Shown piece by piece: positions 27,791-36,731 of a stretch of DNA of 64,000 nt. Position numbers and translations under genes: made by a program. The DNA comes from Pseudomonas huaxiensis. GTDB taxonomy: Bacteria > Pseudomonadota > Gammaproteobacteria > Pseudomonadales > Pseudomonadaceae. The stretch covers positions 62,001-126,000 of the forward strand of contig NZ_QKVL01000007.1 in assembly GCF_003231275.1 (NCBI RefSeq), in the 5' to 3' direction. Position 1 is the stretch's first letter. Every line of letters starts with the position of its first letter. The notes beneath the pieces are model-generated. The model had not been told where the DNA came from. It searched no databases and saw only the letters and a program-made list of their open reading frames with translations.

Positions 27791-29544
27791 TGATGTTCTT
27801 TCTGGTTCTCGAGGGTTTCGAGCAAGGCGATCTGCATCCGCGTATGCACGCGAATGAACCAGCGCCAGAGCACCGCCACCACGCCCGCCGCCACGACGGC
27901 AATCAATAGCAGCAGCTCGTTGGTCGGCAGGATGCTCGCCGACAACGCCGAGAGCAGCAGGAAGATCACCAGCAGCGAGAGCAGCGGAATGACCTCGGCG
28001 ATCACCCGACGCACGCGCTGGGTATGACGGCCGGCCATTTCCGGCTTCACGCCCATTTCCGCCAGCAACATCGACAGCGCCTTGAGCTTGCGGTACGCAG
28101 CGATCAGGAACGGCAGCGACAGCAGCAAGGCCAGGCCCCAGATCAGCGCCTTCTGCTGACCGATATCTGGCAGCCAGTGGGTGAGATAGGTCCCGATCTG
28201 AACGGCGAAATAACCACCACTGAAGAAAATCGCCACCACCAGCGCCAGGTTGACGCCGACTTGCAACAGGATGCGCCGGATCATCGATGCCAGCATCGCG
28301 CCTTCACCCTGCGGCTGAATACTGCGCAGCCATTCGCCATACAACGACAGCACCCGGGACAAACGGCTCGGGACCACCTTGGCCAGTTTGATCGACAGCG
28401 GATCGGCGGCACGGATCAGATACGGCGTCAGCAGCGTGGTGATGGCGGACACCGCTACGGCCACCGGATACAGGAAGTCGCTGGTCACCTGCAGGGTCAT
28501 GCCCAGCGCAGCGATGATGAAGGAAAACTCGCCAATCTGTGAAAGACCCATCCCGACACGCAGTGAGGTGCGGCCGTCGTTGCCGGCGATAAAGGCCCCC
28601 ATGCCGCAGGACAGCATCTTGCCCAGTACCACCGCAATGGTGATGACCACGATCGGCCAGATGTACTCCACCAATACCGTCGGGTCGATCATCAGGCCGA
28701 TGGCGACGAAGAAGATGGCGCTGAACATGTCACGCACCGGCTCGATCAGGCGCTCGATCTTCACCAGTTGCCGCGACTCGGCCATGATCGCGCCGATCAG
28801 GAAGGCGCCCAGCACCATGCTGTACTCCAGCTTGACCACCAGCAGGCAGAAGCCGAAGCACAGGCCGAGCACGGTGATCAGCAGCATTTCATTGCTTTCG
28901 AAACGCGCCACGTAGGCCAACAGCCGCGGAACCAGGAGGATGCCGATCACTAACGCGACGATCATGAACAGCGACAGCTTGCCCACGGTGGAGAACACTT
29001 CGCCGGAGCTGACCGTACCGCTGACGGCGATGCCGGAGAGCAGCGCGATGATGCCAATCCCGAGGATGTCCTCGACGATCAGCACGCCGAAGATCAGTTG
29101 GGCGAAGCGCTCGTTCTTCATCTTCAGGTCATTGAGCGCCTTGACGATGATGGTGGTGGAGGAAATCGCCAGGATCGCGCCGAGGAACAGCGAATCCATG
29201 GTGCTCCAGCCAAACCAGCGGCCGATCTCGAAACCGATCCAGATCATCAGGACGATTTCCAGGAACGCAGCGATGAACGCCGTGGCGCCCACCTTGAACA
29301 GCTTGCCGAGGCTGAATTCCAGGCCCAGACAGAACATCAGGAAGATCACCCCGAGTTCGGCGAGCGTCTTGATGGTGTCTTCGTCGTGGATAAGGCCGAA
29401 TGGCGGGGTGTGGGGGCCGATGATGAAGCCGGCGACGATGTAGCCCAGCACGACGGGCTGCTTGAGACGATGAAAGAGGATGGTGACTACACCGGCAACC
29501 AGCATGATCACCGCCAGATCCTGGATAAAGCTGATGGCATGCAC
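27784..29544 (-). CDS. Kef-type cation/proton antiporter (CPA2), without RCK domain
   Basis: 586 residues from a GTG (VHAISFIQDLAVIML) with GGAG nine bases upstream; an ATG eight codons earlier has no comparable ribosome site. The Na_H_exchanger domain (about 10-380) shows VVLGYIVAGFIIGPHTPPF, IFLMFCLGLEFSLGKLFKVG and FVAIGLMIDP; further hydrophobic segments reach residue 575 and the protein ends in a short HHH tail. No TrkA-N (RCK) domain is visible, unlike E. coli KefB and KefC. In P. aeruginosa a similar antiporter gene lies beside pdxY. Potassium efflux is the usual guess. Confidence 0.85.
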   Translation of the reverse strand: MHAISFIQDLAVIMLVAGVVTILFHRLKQPVVLGYIVAGFIIGPHTPPFGLIHDEDTIKTLAELGVIFLMFCLGLEFSLGKLFKVGATAFIAAFLEIVLMIWIGFEIGRWFGWSTMDSLFLGAILAISSTTIIVKALNDLKMKNERFAQLIFGVLIVEDILGIGIIALLSGIAVSGTVSSGEVFSTVGKLSLFMIVALVIGILLVPRLLAYVARFESNEMLLITVLGLCFGFCLLVVKLEYSMVLGAFLIGAIMAESRQLVKIERLIEPVRDMFSAIFFVAIGLMIDPTVLVEYIWPIVVITIAVVLGKMLSCGMGAFIAGNDGRTSLRVGMGLSQIGEFSFIIAALGMTLQVTSDFLYPVAVAVSAITTLLTPYLIRAADPLSIKLAKVVPSRLSRVLSLYGEWLRSIQPQGEGAMLASMIRRILLQVGVNLALVVAIFFSGGYFAVQIGTYLTHWLPDIGQQKALIWGLALLLSLPFLIAAYRKLKALSMLLAEMGVKPEMAGRHTQRVRRVIAEVIPLLSLLVIFLLLSALSASILPTNELLLLIAVVAAGVVAVLWRWFIRVHTRMQIALLETLENQKEHHH

Positions 29545-29814
29545 GGCGTGACACTCCTTACTTCTCATGCGAAGAACAAAGCACGACCCAACCCCAGCTC
29601 GGATTGAGTTGCGGACGTTTCTGTTTTAAATGTAGGAAATAGACCTGTTACAAAGTCGTTTCTGGAGGTTATCACCGACGACTGCTGCAAAATGGTCGTG
29701 CAATATGTAGAAACAGATCGGCACTTCCATCACCGCAAATGGCATGAAACGCGTGACGAGAGGCGAGGTGTCAGCGTCCCGTTTTCAAGATGGCAATTCA
29801 TAGGGGAAAGAAGC

Positions 29815-30357
29815 ATGGACAAACCGCGCCACCCCGCCTCAGCGCAACCTTACCGTGAGCAGATTATGGAACCCGGAAACGCCCAGCTATCGATGACCGT
29901 CCTGATGACCCCCGACATGGCCAACTTCTCCGGCAATGTCCACGGCGGCACCCTGCTCAAGTACCTCGACGAGGTGGCCTACGCCTGCGCCAGCCGGTAT
30001 GCCGGTCGCTACGTCGTGACCCTGTCGGTGGACCAGGTGGTGTTCCGCGAGCCGGTGCATGTCGGTGAGTTGGTGACCTTCCTTGCCTCGGTCAACTACA
30101 CCGGGAACACCTCCATGGAGGTGGGGATCAAGGTGGTGACCGAGAACATCCGCGAGCGCTCGGTGCGCCACAGCAATAGCTGCTTCTTCACCATGGTCGC
30201 GGTGGACGATGACCGCAAGCCAGTGGCCGTGCCGCCACGCCAGCCACAATCCGCAGAGGAAAAGCGACGCTTCCTGCAGGGCAAGCAGCGCCGTCTGATC
30301 CGTCAGGAACTGGAGAAGCGTTACCAGGAGCTCAAGGTCGATCTCGACTCGATCTAA
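29815..30357 (+). CDS. Acyl-CoA thioesterase, hotdog fold (YciA-like)
   Basis: 180 residues from the ATG of [16 protein letters not shown] with GGGGAAAG upstream. One hotdog domain: [34 protein letters not shown] with the conserved HGG turn and acidic helix residue, then [38 protein letters not shown] basic C-terminal helix follows ([26 protein letters not shown]). It would hydrolyse acyl-CoA thioesters in the cytoplasm; chain-length range unknown. Its stop overlaps the convergent pdxY stop by four bases. Confidence 0.86.
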   Translation: MDKPRHPASAQPYREQIMEPGNAQLSMTVLMTPDMANFSGNVHGGTLLKYLDEVAYACASRYAGRYVVTLSVDQVVFREPVHVGELVTFLASVNYTGNTSMEVGIKVVTENIRERSVRHSNSCFFTMVAVDDDRKPVAVPPRQPQSAEEKRRFLQGKQRRLIRQELEKRYQELKVDLDSI

Positions 30358-31226
30358 ACCGAAAGACGCCGGGCCTCGAAACGCAACCGTGGGTGCACGA
30401 TGCGATCCTGGGCCCGCACCACTTCCAGCTCATAGCTGCCGCAGGCCTGGGTCTCCAGCAGCACTTCGTGCACTGCCGCAGCGGTGAATTCGAAGGCCGT
30501 CACCCAGTTGTCGCCCAACAACAGCCGAGCGATGAACAGACCAGACGTCAGGTCACCCACGCCGACCGGCTGGCGCGGGAACGCCAGCAGCGGGCGTTGC
30601 AGATGCCAGCTACCGTCTTCGGTTACCAGCAACATTTCGAAGTCATCCGCGAGCTTGCCGGGGTAGGACAGGTGCTTGACCAGTACCGCCTTCGGTCCAA
30701 GCGCCATCAGTGCACGGGCCATGCCCACACAGTCTTCCAGCGACTCGGCGGATCGACCGGCAAAGCTGTCCAGCTCGAGCTGGTTCGGGCAGAGCACATC
30801 GGCGGCCGCAACGGCCTCGCGAAGAAGAAAATCACTGACTTCGGCTGGAACGATGCAGCCCTTCTCCGGATGGCCCATCACCGGGTCACAAAGGTACAGC
30901 GCACGCGGGTTGGCTTCCTTGATTCGCGCTACCGCGCTGAGGATCGCGCGGCCCTGCGCAGCACTGCCCAGATAGCCGGATAGAACTGCGTCGCAATTGC
31001 CCAACTCACCGATATTGCTAATCCCTTCCACCAACGCGGGAATTTGAGCTGGAGCAAGCACTTCTCCCGTCCACTGGCCATACTGAGTGTGATTGGAGAA
31101 CTGCACCGTATTGAGCGGCCAGACATTGACCCCGACCCGCTGCATCGGGAACACCGCGGCGCTGTTGCCGGCGTGGCCAAACACAACGTGAGACTGGATG
31201 GCGAGCAGGTGCGGCGTACGTTTCAT
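30354..31226 (-). CDS. pdxY: Pyridoxal kinase PdxY
   Basis: 290 residues from [50 protein letters not shown], the typical start of PdxY in the ribokinase-like family. It phosphorylates pyridoxal in the vitamin B6 salvage route. Further motifs: [17 protein letters not shown] and the nucleotide/anion-hole region [19 protein letters not shown] with catalytic-type Asp. Conserved neighbours in Pseudomonas include the adjacent thioesterase and antiporter genes. Confidence 0.92.
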   Translation of the reverse strand: MKRTPHLLAIQSHVVFGHAGNSAAVFPMQRVGVNVWPLNTVQFSNHTQYGQWTGEVLAPAQIPALVEGISNIGELGNCDAVLSGYLGSAAQGRAILSAVARIKEANPRALYLCDPVMGHPEKGCIVPAEVSDFLLREAVAAADVLCPNQLELDSFAGRSAESLEDCVGMARALMALGPKAVLVKHLSYPGKLADDFEMLLVTEDGSWHLQRPLLAFPRQPVGVGDLTSGLFIARLLLGDNWVTAFEFTAAAVHEVLLETQACGSYELEVVRAQDRIVHPRLRFEARRLSV

Positions 31227-31344
31227 GCAGGGCGTCCAAAACGGTTGAATGACAAACAAGGCGCGCAGTATGGCGCCAAATGCCACCTGTACGACAGACC
31301 GGGGCGGCAGTTAAGCTGGGCACACCTCGTTGGAGCATGTGTAG

Positions 31345-31737
31345 ATGGTTACCCTCGAAAACATCCTGGTGCTGATGTTGCTTGCCACGGCGGGCGCGTG
31401 GCTGTGGCACAACCACGGCTTGCGGGAAAAGGCGCTGGAGCGGGTCAAGCTGCACTGCGCGAAGCTTGATCTTGAGCTGCTCGACGGCAACGTCGCGCTG
31501 AAGAAGATCGCCTTCGTCCGCGACGCCAATGGCCGCAAACGGCTAGCGCGTGTGTATAACTTCGAATTCACCGTCACCGGCGAGCAGCGCCACCCGGGGA
31601 CGGTCACCCAGTTCGGTGCCCACAGCGTGCAGATCGAACTCGCGCCGTATCCATTCGAGATCAAACCGCCCGTGCATGGCGACAACGTCATCGAAATGAA
31701 GCAGTGGCGCCAGGAACACAGCCGCTCGCGTCATTAA
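31345..31737 (+). CDS. DUF3301 domain protein, single N-terminal membrane helix
   Basis: 130 residues. An N-terminal hydrophobic helix TLENILVLMLLATAGAWLWHNHG is followed by REKALERVKLHCAKLDLELLDGNVALKKIAF and RVYNFEFTVTGEQRHPGTV, the DUF3301 pattern. Probably an inner-membrane-anchored protein facing the cytoplasm by its charge distribution; function unknown. Ends four bases inside the convergent CobW-type gene. Confidence 0.8.
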   Translation: MVTLENILVLMLLATAGAWLWHNHGLREKALERVKLHCAKLDLELLDGNVALKKIAFVRDANGRKRLARVYNFEFTVTGEQRHPGTVTQFGAHSVQIELAPYPFEIKPPVHGDNVIEMKQWRQEHSRSRH

Positions 31738-32708
31738 TCCACAGGCAAGCGGCAGGCGAGCATGCGCCGCTCAAGCACTGCGGGTTCCTGGGCCTGATCG
31801 AAGATCAGTTCGATCCGCGAATCCCGCCGCCAGGCACTTTCCTGCCATTCCAGCGCCTGCCCCGCCACGGCGTTGGCGGAGTACCAGCCTTGCGCGCCGT
31901 GCACCACCATCTTCGCCCGACGCCAGCCGAGCTTTTCCACAAACTTCTGCAATTGCGCCCTCTCAAGCTTTTGCTGTGGATGAAATCGCCAGCCGATGCT
32001 CCAGCCTTCCGGGAGCTGTTGATAAGTGCATATCGGTTGGGAAATGTCCGTCCACAGCGCAATAACAGAAGGCGGACCGGCGGGCAAAAGGTTATCCACA
32101 ACCGAGTTATCCACTGCCGAGGGCGGGCTGGATGGCAGTTCATCGAGCGGCAACTGCCCGTGATCTGTCCAGAAAATCGGCACTGAAGGCAGTTTCGAGG
32201 TTATCCACAGGCGGCTTTTGTCATCCACAACCGATGCTTTGTTCAGTACCAGCAAGCCAGCATCGGTCAACGCCTGTGCCTGCGCCGGCGGTAGCTCCGC
32301 GCCGGCGGCCAGCGCTTCGGCATCGAGCACCAGCACTGCCGGCTGCACCGCCAATACGCCCTGCCACGGCGGTAATCGGAGTTGCGCCAGCAATTGCGCC
32401 GGATGCCCAAGACCGGAAGGCTCGATAAACAGGCGATCCGGTCGCGCCTTGCGCAGCAACCGGGCCAGGCCAACCTGAAACGGCGCACCGTTCACGCAGC
32501 AGAGACAGCCGCCAGCCACCTCGCCCATGCTCACGCCCGCGTCATCAGTGCTGAGCAGCGCCGCATCCAGGCCGATCTGACCAAACTCGTTGATCAGCAC
32601 AGCCCAGCGTTCGTCGGCCGGACGCTGGCTGAGCAGGTGGCGAATCAGGCTGGTCTTGCCGGCCCCAAGCGGGCCGGCGATCAGATGGGTGGGAATGTTC
32701 TTCAGCAT
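31734..32708 (-). CDS. CobW/COG0523-type GTPase (metallochaperone-like)
   Basis: 324 residues. G3E-family GTPase: Walker A AGPLGAGKTSLIRHLL, the metal-binding motif GGCLCC, a FIEPSGLGHP stretch and the NKAS specificity motif. A CobW_C domain follows (about 215-310). It is the third gene of an apparent operon with a ZigA-like GTPase and a DUF1826 gene, all downstream of a Zur-type box, so it likely helps allot zinc under limitation. Its coding region contains two exact DnaA-box 9-mers in the linker (32092 and 32201). Confidence 0.85.
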   Translation of the reverse strand: MLKNIPTHLIAGPLGAGKTSLIRHLLSQRPADERWAVLINEFGQIGLDAALLSTDDAGVSMGEVAGGCLCCVNGAPFQVGLARLLRKARPDRLFIEPSGLGHPAQLLAQLRLPPWQGVLAVQPAVLVLDAEALAAGAELPPAQAQALTDAGLLVLNKASVVDDKSRLWITSKLPSVPIFWTDHGQLPLDELPSSPPSAVDNSVVDNLLPAGPPSVIALWTDISQPICTYQQLPEGWSIGWRFHPQQKLERAQLQKFVEKLGWRRAKMVVHGAQGWYSANAVAGQALEWQESAWRRDSRIELIFDQAQEPAVLERRMLACRLPVD

Positions 32709-32751
32709 GGAAAGCCGTTTCAGCGGGAAATTTCAGCACTATGCTCCGCGC

Positions 32752-33387
32752 TCATGCCAGCCAGTCAAGGGTCAGTATCAAACGCCGTTCGCCGTTGGCC
32801 AGCGCCGGCGAACGGTGAACCACGCCGGCGCCTTCGTTACCCAGCCATTTCTCGCCCTTGAACAGCGCCACATCACCACAGGTCAGTTGCCGGATATCGG
32901 CGCTGTCCACCTCGTCCTGTGCCAGCCGCCGCCGATCTACCGCGCTTTCCTCCAGCCACTCACTGGCCGGCCCGGCGTAAGTGGTGATCAAACGCAACGG
33001 CACATGATCGACATGAAACCGCGGGCACATGGCCCGCTCCAGTGCGCGCAGACGAACACCGACGCTCTTGGCACCGAGCAGGCAGACGTAGGCATCGATC
33101 AGCCAGGCCAGGTCGGCGATGAAGCCGTCATAACCGGCCAGATCCGTGTAAGCACTGGCCACACCATCAAGCGGTGGCATCTGACCATCCTTGCCGACCG
33201 TCAAAGTGAAGGATTCGGCCAACGGCTCATTCAACGACAACAACAGCGTGGCGAAGTCATTGATGTGCGCCGGCAAACGCCGCTGCCATACCGCAAGATT
33301 GACGCCGTCGAGCAGGGCCTCGGTCAGCGCCATCGGCGTCTCTCCAAATACCTGGCGCACCGGCGCCAGTGCCTCGGCCACTTGCAT
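32752..33387 (-). CDS. DUF1826 domain protein of the zinc block
   Basis: 211 residues. It fits DUF1826 along its length: LAVWQRRLPAHINDFATLLLSL, CPRFHVDHVPLRLITTYAGPASEWLEE and DVALFKGEKWLGNEGAGVVHRSPALANGERRLILTLDWL. The HVDH and late HRSP resemble metal-ligand patterns of cupin or dioxygenase folds, which is speculative. Its ATG overlaps the stop of the upstream ZigA-like gene by one base (TGATG), so the two are coupled. DUF1826 genes commonly sit with COG0523 GTPases in Zur-controlled loci. Function unknown. Confidence 0.83.
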   Translation of the reverse strand: MQVAEALAPVRQVFGETPMALTEALLDGVNLAVWQRRLPAHINDFATLLLSLNEPLAESFTLTVGKDGQMPPLDGVASAYTDLAGYDGFIADLAWLIDAYVCLLGAKSVGVRLRALERAMCPRFHVDHVPLRLITTYAGPASEWLEESAVDRRRLAQDEVDSADIRQLTCGDVALFKGEKWLGNEGAGVVHRSPALANGERRLILTLDWLA

Positions 33388-34595
33388 CAGGCCACCTCCT
33401 CTTCATGCCAGGCGCCAAACGGATCCGGCAACTGACGCCAACGGTTTGCACCGAGGGCCATTTCGGCGTCGCTGAGCAAGCAGGCATCAAGCTCGGCATG
33501 CAAGCGCGGCACGTCGATGTGCTGACCGATGAACACCAATTCCTGACGGCAGTCGCCGGATTCCGGGTCCCATTGCTGAAGAATCGCGGCAGTGCTTTCC
33601 GGGTCCTGTGGCCATTGTGCTTTCGGGACAAAGCGCCACCAGCGCCCGGCGAAACCATGGCGCATCATGCCGCCAGCCTGCGACCAGCTTCCCGCTTCCT
33701 GGTATTTGCTGGCCAGCCAGAAGAAGCCTTTGGAACGCAGCAGGCGGCCATTGCTCCAGGGCCTGTGGATAAAGTCGAAGAACCGCTGCGGATGTAGCGG
33801 GCGCCGGGCTTGCCAGACGCTGGCGGCGATACCGTATTCCTCGGTTTCCGGTACATGCTCGCCCCGCAGCTCCTGCAGCCAGCCCGGCGCGCTGGAGGCG
33901 CGGTCGAAGTCGAACAGGCCGGTGTCGAGGATCGCGTTGAGGTCTACCTGCCCCATCAGCATCGGTACGATTCGCGCATGAGCATTGAGACGGCGAAGGA
34001 TTGCGCTGAGTTCTTCGCGCTCATGGCTGCTGATCAGGTCGATCTTGCTCAAGAGAATCACGTCGGCGAACTCCACCTGGTCGATCAGCAGGTCGCTGAT
34101 GGAGCGCTCGTCGTCATCCCCCAGGGTTTCACCACGACTCGCCAGGCTCTCGGCCGCCTGATAGTCACGGAGGAAATTCAAACCGTCGACCACGGTGACC
34201 ATGGTATCGAGCCGTGCCATCTCGGCCAGGCTGCGGCCCTGGTCGTCGCGGAAGGTGAAAGTTTCCGCGACCGGCAGCGGTTCGGCGATCCCCGTGGACT
34301 CGATCAGCAGATAGTCGAAGCGGCCTTCCGCAGCCAAGCGGCTGACTTCTTCCAGCAGGTCTTCACGCAAGGTGCAGCAGATGCAGCCGTTGCTCATCTC
34401 CACCAGTTTTTCTTCAGTGCGATTGAGGCTGACATTGCGCTGCACTTCGGTGGCGTCGATATTGATCACGCTCATGTCGTTGACGATCACGGCGACCCGC
34501 AGGTTGTCGCGGTTACGCAGCACATGGTTGAGCACCGTGCTCTTGCCGGCACCAAGAAAGCCAGAGAGCACGGTTACGGGGAGACGATCGGGCAT
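33387..34595 (-). CDS. zigA: Zinc-limitation GTPase, ZigA-like COG0523 metallochaperone
   Basis: 402 residues from MPDRLPVTVLSGFLGAGKSTVLNHVL with Walker A GFLGAGKST, metal-binding GCICC in NGCICCTLREDLLEEV, and LLIESTGIAEPLPVAETF; a CobW_C domain occupies the last ~100 residues. This group hands zinc to proteins during zinc starvation. The ATG at 34595 is chosen; a longer frame upstream runs through the Zur-type box and is not plausible. First gene of the zigA-DUF1826-cobW operon and divergent from a small exported-protein gene. Confidence 0.88.
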   Translation of the reverse strand: MPDRLPVTVLSGFLGAGKSTVLNHVLRNRDNLRVAVIVNDMSVINIDATEVQRNVSLNRTEEKLVEMSNGCICCTLREDLLEEVSRLAAEGRFDYLLIESTGIAEPLPVAETFTFRDDQGRSLAEMARLDTMVTVVDGLNFLRDYQAAESLASRGETLGDDDERSISDLLIDQVEFADVILLSKIDLISSHEREELSAILRRLNAHARIVPMLMGQVDLNAILDTGLFDFDRASSAPGWLQELRGEHVPETEEYGIAASVWQARRPLHPQRFFDFIHRPWSNGRLLRSKGFFWLASKYQEAGSWSQAGGMMRHGFAGRWWRFVPKAQWPQDPESTAAILQQWDPESGDCRQELVFIGQHIDVPRLHAELDACLLSDAEMALGANRWRQLPDPFGAWHEEEVA

Positions 34596-34648
34596 GGCGC
34601 GGTTCCTCATCAGAGCGGCAAAGTGCATTCGAACGATGCATTGGTTTA

Positions 34649-34665
34649 TTGTTACATTATAACAA
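34649..34665. promoter_or_regulatory. Zur-type box between divergent genes
   Basis: TTGTTACATTATAACAA, a palindrome with six-base arms and a 5-base centre, containing GTTACATTATAAC (34651-34663). It fits the GTTAT-type Zur operators of Pseudomonas and lies 54 bases upstream of zigA and 48 upstream of the exported-protein gene. The same 13-mer occurs in reverse before folE2. Confidence 0.8.
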
Positions 34666-34712
34666 TGCACTTTCATCAACCGCCTGTCCACGTCCAAAGC
34701 GAGAGGGCACTC

Positions 34713-35093
34713 ATGACGTCACGGAATCATCTGCTGTGGATAACGTTGTTCTGTATCGCCAGCGGCGCCCAAGCCATGCCACGCAGCGAACCGGCAACCT
34801 GCACGCGCAGCGCCAATTTGCTGGCCTGCGCCGATCGTCAGGGCAGCTACTACAGCGTGCAGACCCAAGGCGCGACAACCTACCTGCGCGGCTACGATGT
34901 ACCGAGCGAACGCCGCTGGGCTCAGACCAACAGCCGCTATGGCCAATTGACCTTCTACACGGGCATCGCCAGCGACGGTGAAGCCTGGGTCGGATACAGC
35001 CGGCGAGTGGGCTGGACCACCCTCAACCGCGTCTCCAGTTCCAGCGGTCAGCGCTTCAACCTGCGCTGCAACCGACTCAGCGGCTGCCAGTGA
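34713..35093 (+). CDS. Small exported protein of the zinc block, unrecognised
   Basis: 126 residues from the ATG of MTSRNHLLWITLFCIASGAQA, a clear signal peptide likely cleaved after AQA. The mature ~105-residue part has four cysteines (TCTRS, LLACAD, NLRCN, SGCQ), suggesting two disulfides, and many tyrosine, serine and arginine residues (GSYYSVQTQG, TYLRGYDV, WVGYSRRVGW). No family is recognised. Shared Zur-type boxes upstream and downstream suggest induction under zinc limitation; zinc binding is not evident because it has no histidine cluster. Confidence 0.72.
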   Translation: MTSRNHLLWITLFCIASGAQAMPRSEPATCTRSANLLACADRQGSYYSVQTQGATTYLRGYDVPSERRWAQTNSRYGQLTFYTGIASDGEAWVGYSRRVGWTTLNRVSSSSGQRFNLRCNRLSGCQ

Positions 35094-35122
35094 GGCGAAG
35101 AAAAAGTGCTGGCATTCGAATT

Positions 35123-35135
35123 GTTATAATGTAAC
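35123..35135 (+). promoter_or_regulatory. Zur-type box upstream of folE2
   Basis: GTTATAATGTAAC, the exact reverse complement of the 13-mer in front of zigA; it ends 32 bases before the folE2 start. Confidence 0.82.
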
Positions 35136-35167
35136 TTATTGCGATCTCTTCACTGACGGCTCGCACT

Positions 35168-36055
35168 ATGACCGCCCTGACCCTCCCCGATATTGCTGCA
35201 CAAGCCAGCCAGCAATCCCTGCCGCTGGAATGGGTTGGCATGTGTGGCATCGCGCTTGCCTTGCGTCTGGATCAGCAAACCCTTCATGGGACCGCAGACG
35301 CGGGCGTGAACCTGAGCGATGGCACTTCACGCGGCATTCACATGTCTCGCTTGTATCTCGCGCTCGCAGTATTCAAGGACGAACCGCTGTCGGTTCACCT
35401 GATCCATCGCGTACTCAGGCAATTTCTCGACAGCCATGAAGGCCTTTCCACCCGCGCACAGCTCACCCTGCGCTTCGACGTACTGCTCGAACGCGCGGCG
35501 TTAGTCAGTTCGGAATCCGGTTTCAAGCGCTATCCAGTAGTTATCGATGCGCGGCTGGAAGATGAAATGTTCCACGTGGAACTAAATGCCGAGGTTATCT
35601 ATTCCTCAACCTGCCCCTGCTCGGCGGCGCTGGCCAGACAATTGATTCAACAACAGTTCCTCACTGACTTCGGCAACCGTAACCTGACCCATGAACAAGT
35701 ATTGAGCTGGCTCGGTAGCGCTCAGGGCATCGTCGCTACACCTCACAGCCAGCGCAGCACAGCCAAGTTGCGGGTGCGGCTCAAGCAGGGCTGCGACCAG
35801 TTGCCAATTCTCGAAGTAATTGATCAGGCGGAAGCTGCCTTGGGCACCGCGGTACAAACCGCCGTGAAACGAGCGGACGAACAAGCCTTCGCCTTGGCCA
35901 ATGGTCAGAACCTGATGTTCTGCGAAGACGCTGCCCGCCGCCTGAACCGGGTCCTGAAGCAGGTGCCCTCCGTGGCCGGCTTCCAGTTGCGCGTGGAACA
36001 TGCAGAGAGCCTGCACGCCCACGACGCTGTCGCCCAAAGCCACTGGAACTGGTAA
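35168..36055 (+). CDS. folE2: GTP cyclohydrolase IB, zinc-independent (FolE2)
   Basis: 295 residues. FolE2 makes 7,8-dihydroneopterin triphosphate for folate synthesis and can use metals other than zinc, replacing zinc-dependent FolE when zinc is scarce. Matching features: start LPDIAAQASQQSLPLEWVGMCGIALAL, MSRLYLAL, YSSTCPCSAALARQLI with the active-site cysteine region, and FCEDAARRLNRVL plus HAESLHAHDAVA at the C-terminus. A Zur-type box sits directly upstream. A near-perfect parS sequence lies within the gene at 35568-35583. Confidence 0.93.
   Translation: MTALTLPDIAAQASQQSLPLEWVGMCGIALALRLDQQTLHGTADAGVNLSDGTSRGIHMSRLYLALAVFKDEPLSVHLIHRVLRQFLDSHEGLSTRAQLTLRFDVLLERAALVSSESGFKRYPVVIDARLEDEMFHVELNAEVIYSSTCPCSAALARQLIQQQFLTDFGNRNLTHEQVLSWLGSAQGIVATPHSQRSTAKLRVRLKQGCDQLPILEVIDQAEAALGTAVQTAVKRADEQAFALANGQNLMFCEDAARRLNRVLKQVPSVAGFQLRVEHAESLHAHDAVAQSHWNW
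35568..35583. other. parS: parS-like centromere site inside folE2
   Basis: TGTTCCACGTGGAACT matches the Pseudomonas ParB-binding consensus TGTTCCACGTGGAACA at 15 of 16 bases. parA and parB lie about 27 kb away in this window. Confidence 0.75.
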
Positions 36056-36077
36056 CCAAGGTGTCGCGGAACGAGTC

Positions 36078-36605
36078 TTAGCTGCGCGGCTTGACCGTTC
36101 CGCAGTCGGCTCCCAGCCACACCGCGCGAGTATCCATGCTGCCCTGTTGCTTGGCGCCGGTTGCGTTGAAGGTGCCATGAACCTTGGTCAGGAATTCACG
36201 ATCGCTGACGAACTGCGCCTGCCCGGTGCCCTGCGCCTTGGGGCAACTGAACTCGAACTTCCAGACATTGCCATTGCGCTCGGTGATCCGCTGGGTGCAA
36301 CCCGACTGTGGGTCCTGCAAAGGAATGTTGTCGGTCTTCACCTGTTCTGGCGTCAGACATGAACGCACACCCTTGCCCGCCACCGTTACGCCCTGCTTGG
36401 CCAACACGCCTTCCATCATCGCGCGCTGCTCCGGAGGCAGGTTTTTCAACTGCCCGAGCATAAAGTCCATGTCAGGCAGCGCGTTGCCATCGACCTGCAT
36501 GTTGCTGGTGGTCAGCTCCCACAACCCCGGTTGCAGCATCTGCGCCTGAACCAGAGGACTCGACAGGCCAACCAGCAGCGCCAGCATCGACATGCGAATG
36601 TTCAT
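36078..36605 (-). CDS. DUF3617 periplasmic protein
   Basis: 175 residues with a signal peptide ([21 protein letters not shown]). The mature start [24 protein letters not shown] is the DUF3617 hallmark, followed by [18 protein letters not shown] and a C-terminal [26 protein letters not shown]. Four cysteines could form two disulfides in the periplasm. Function unknown for the family. Divergent from the cardiolipin synthase gene. Confidence 0.85.
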   Translation of the reverse strand: MNIRMSMLALLVGLSSPLVQAQMLQPGLWELTTSNMQVDGNALPDMDFMLGQLKNLPPEQRAMMEGVLAKQGVTVAGKGVRSCLTPEQVKTDNIPLQDPQSGCTQRITERNGNVWKFEFSCPKAQGTGQAQFVSDREFLTKVHGTFNATGAKQQGSMDTRAVWLGADCGTVKPRS

Positions 36606-36731
36606 CTAATGACTCCCGAAAACTCCGGCCCCGTGCCGGACTACGGATTAGACGACAAATTGCCCACCGGGTTGCAAGACACGTGTGGAACATGGTCTGT
36701 TAGGACCCTGATTGCGGACGGCAGGACGTAT

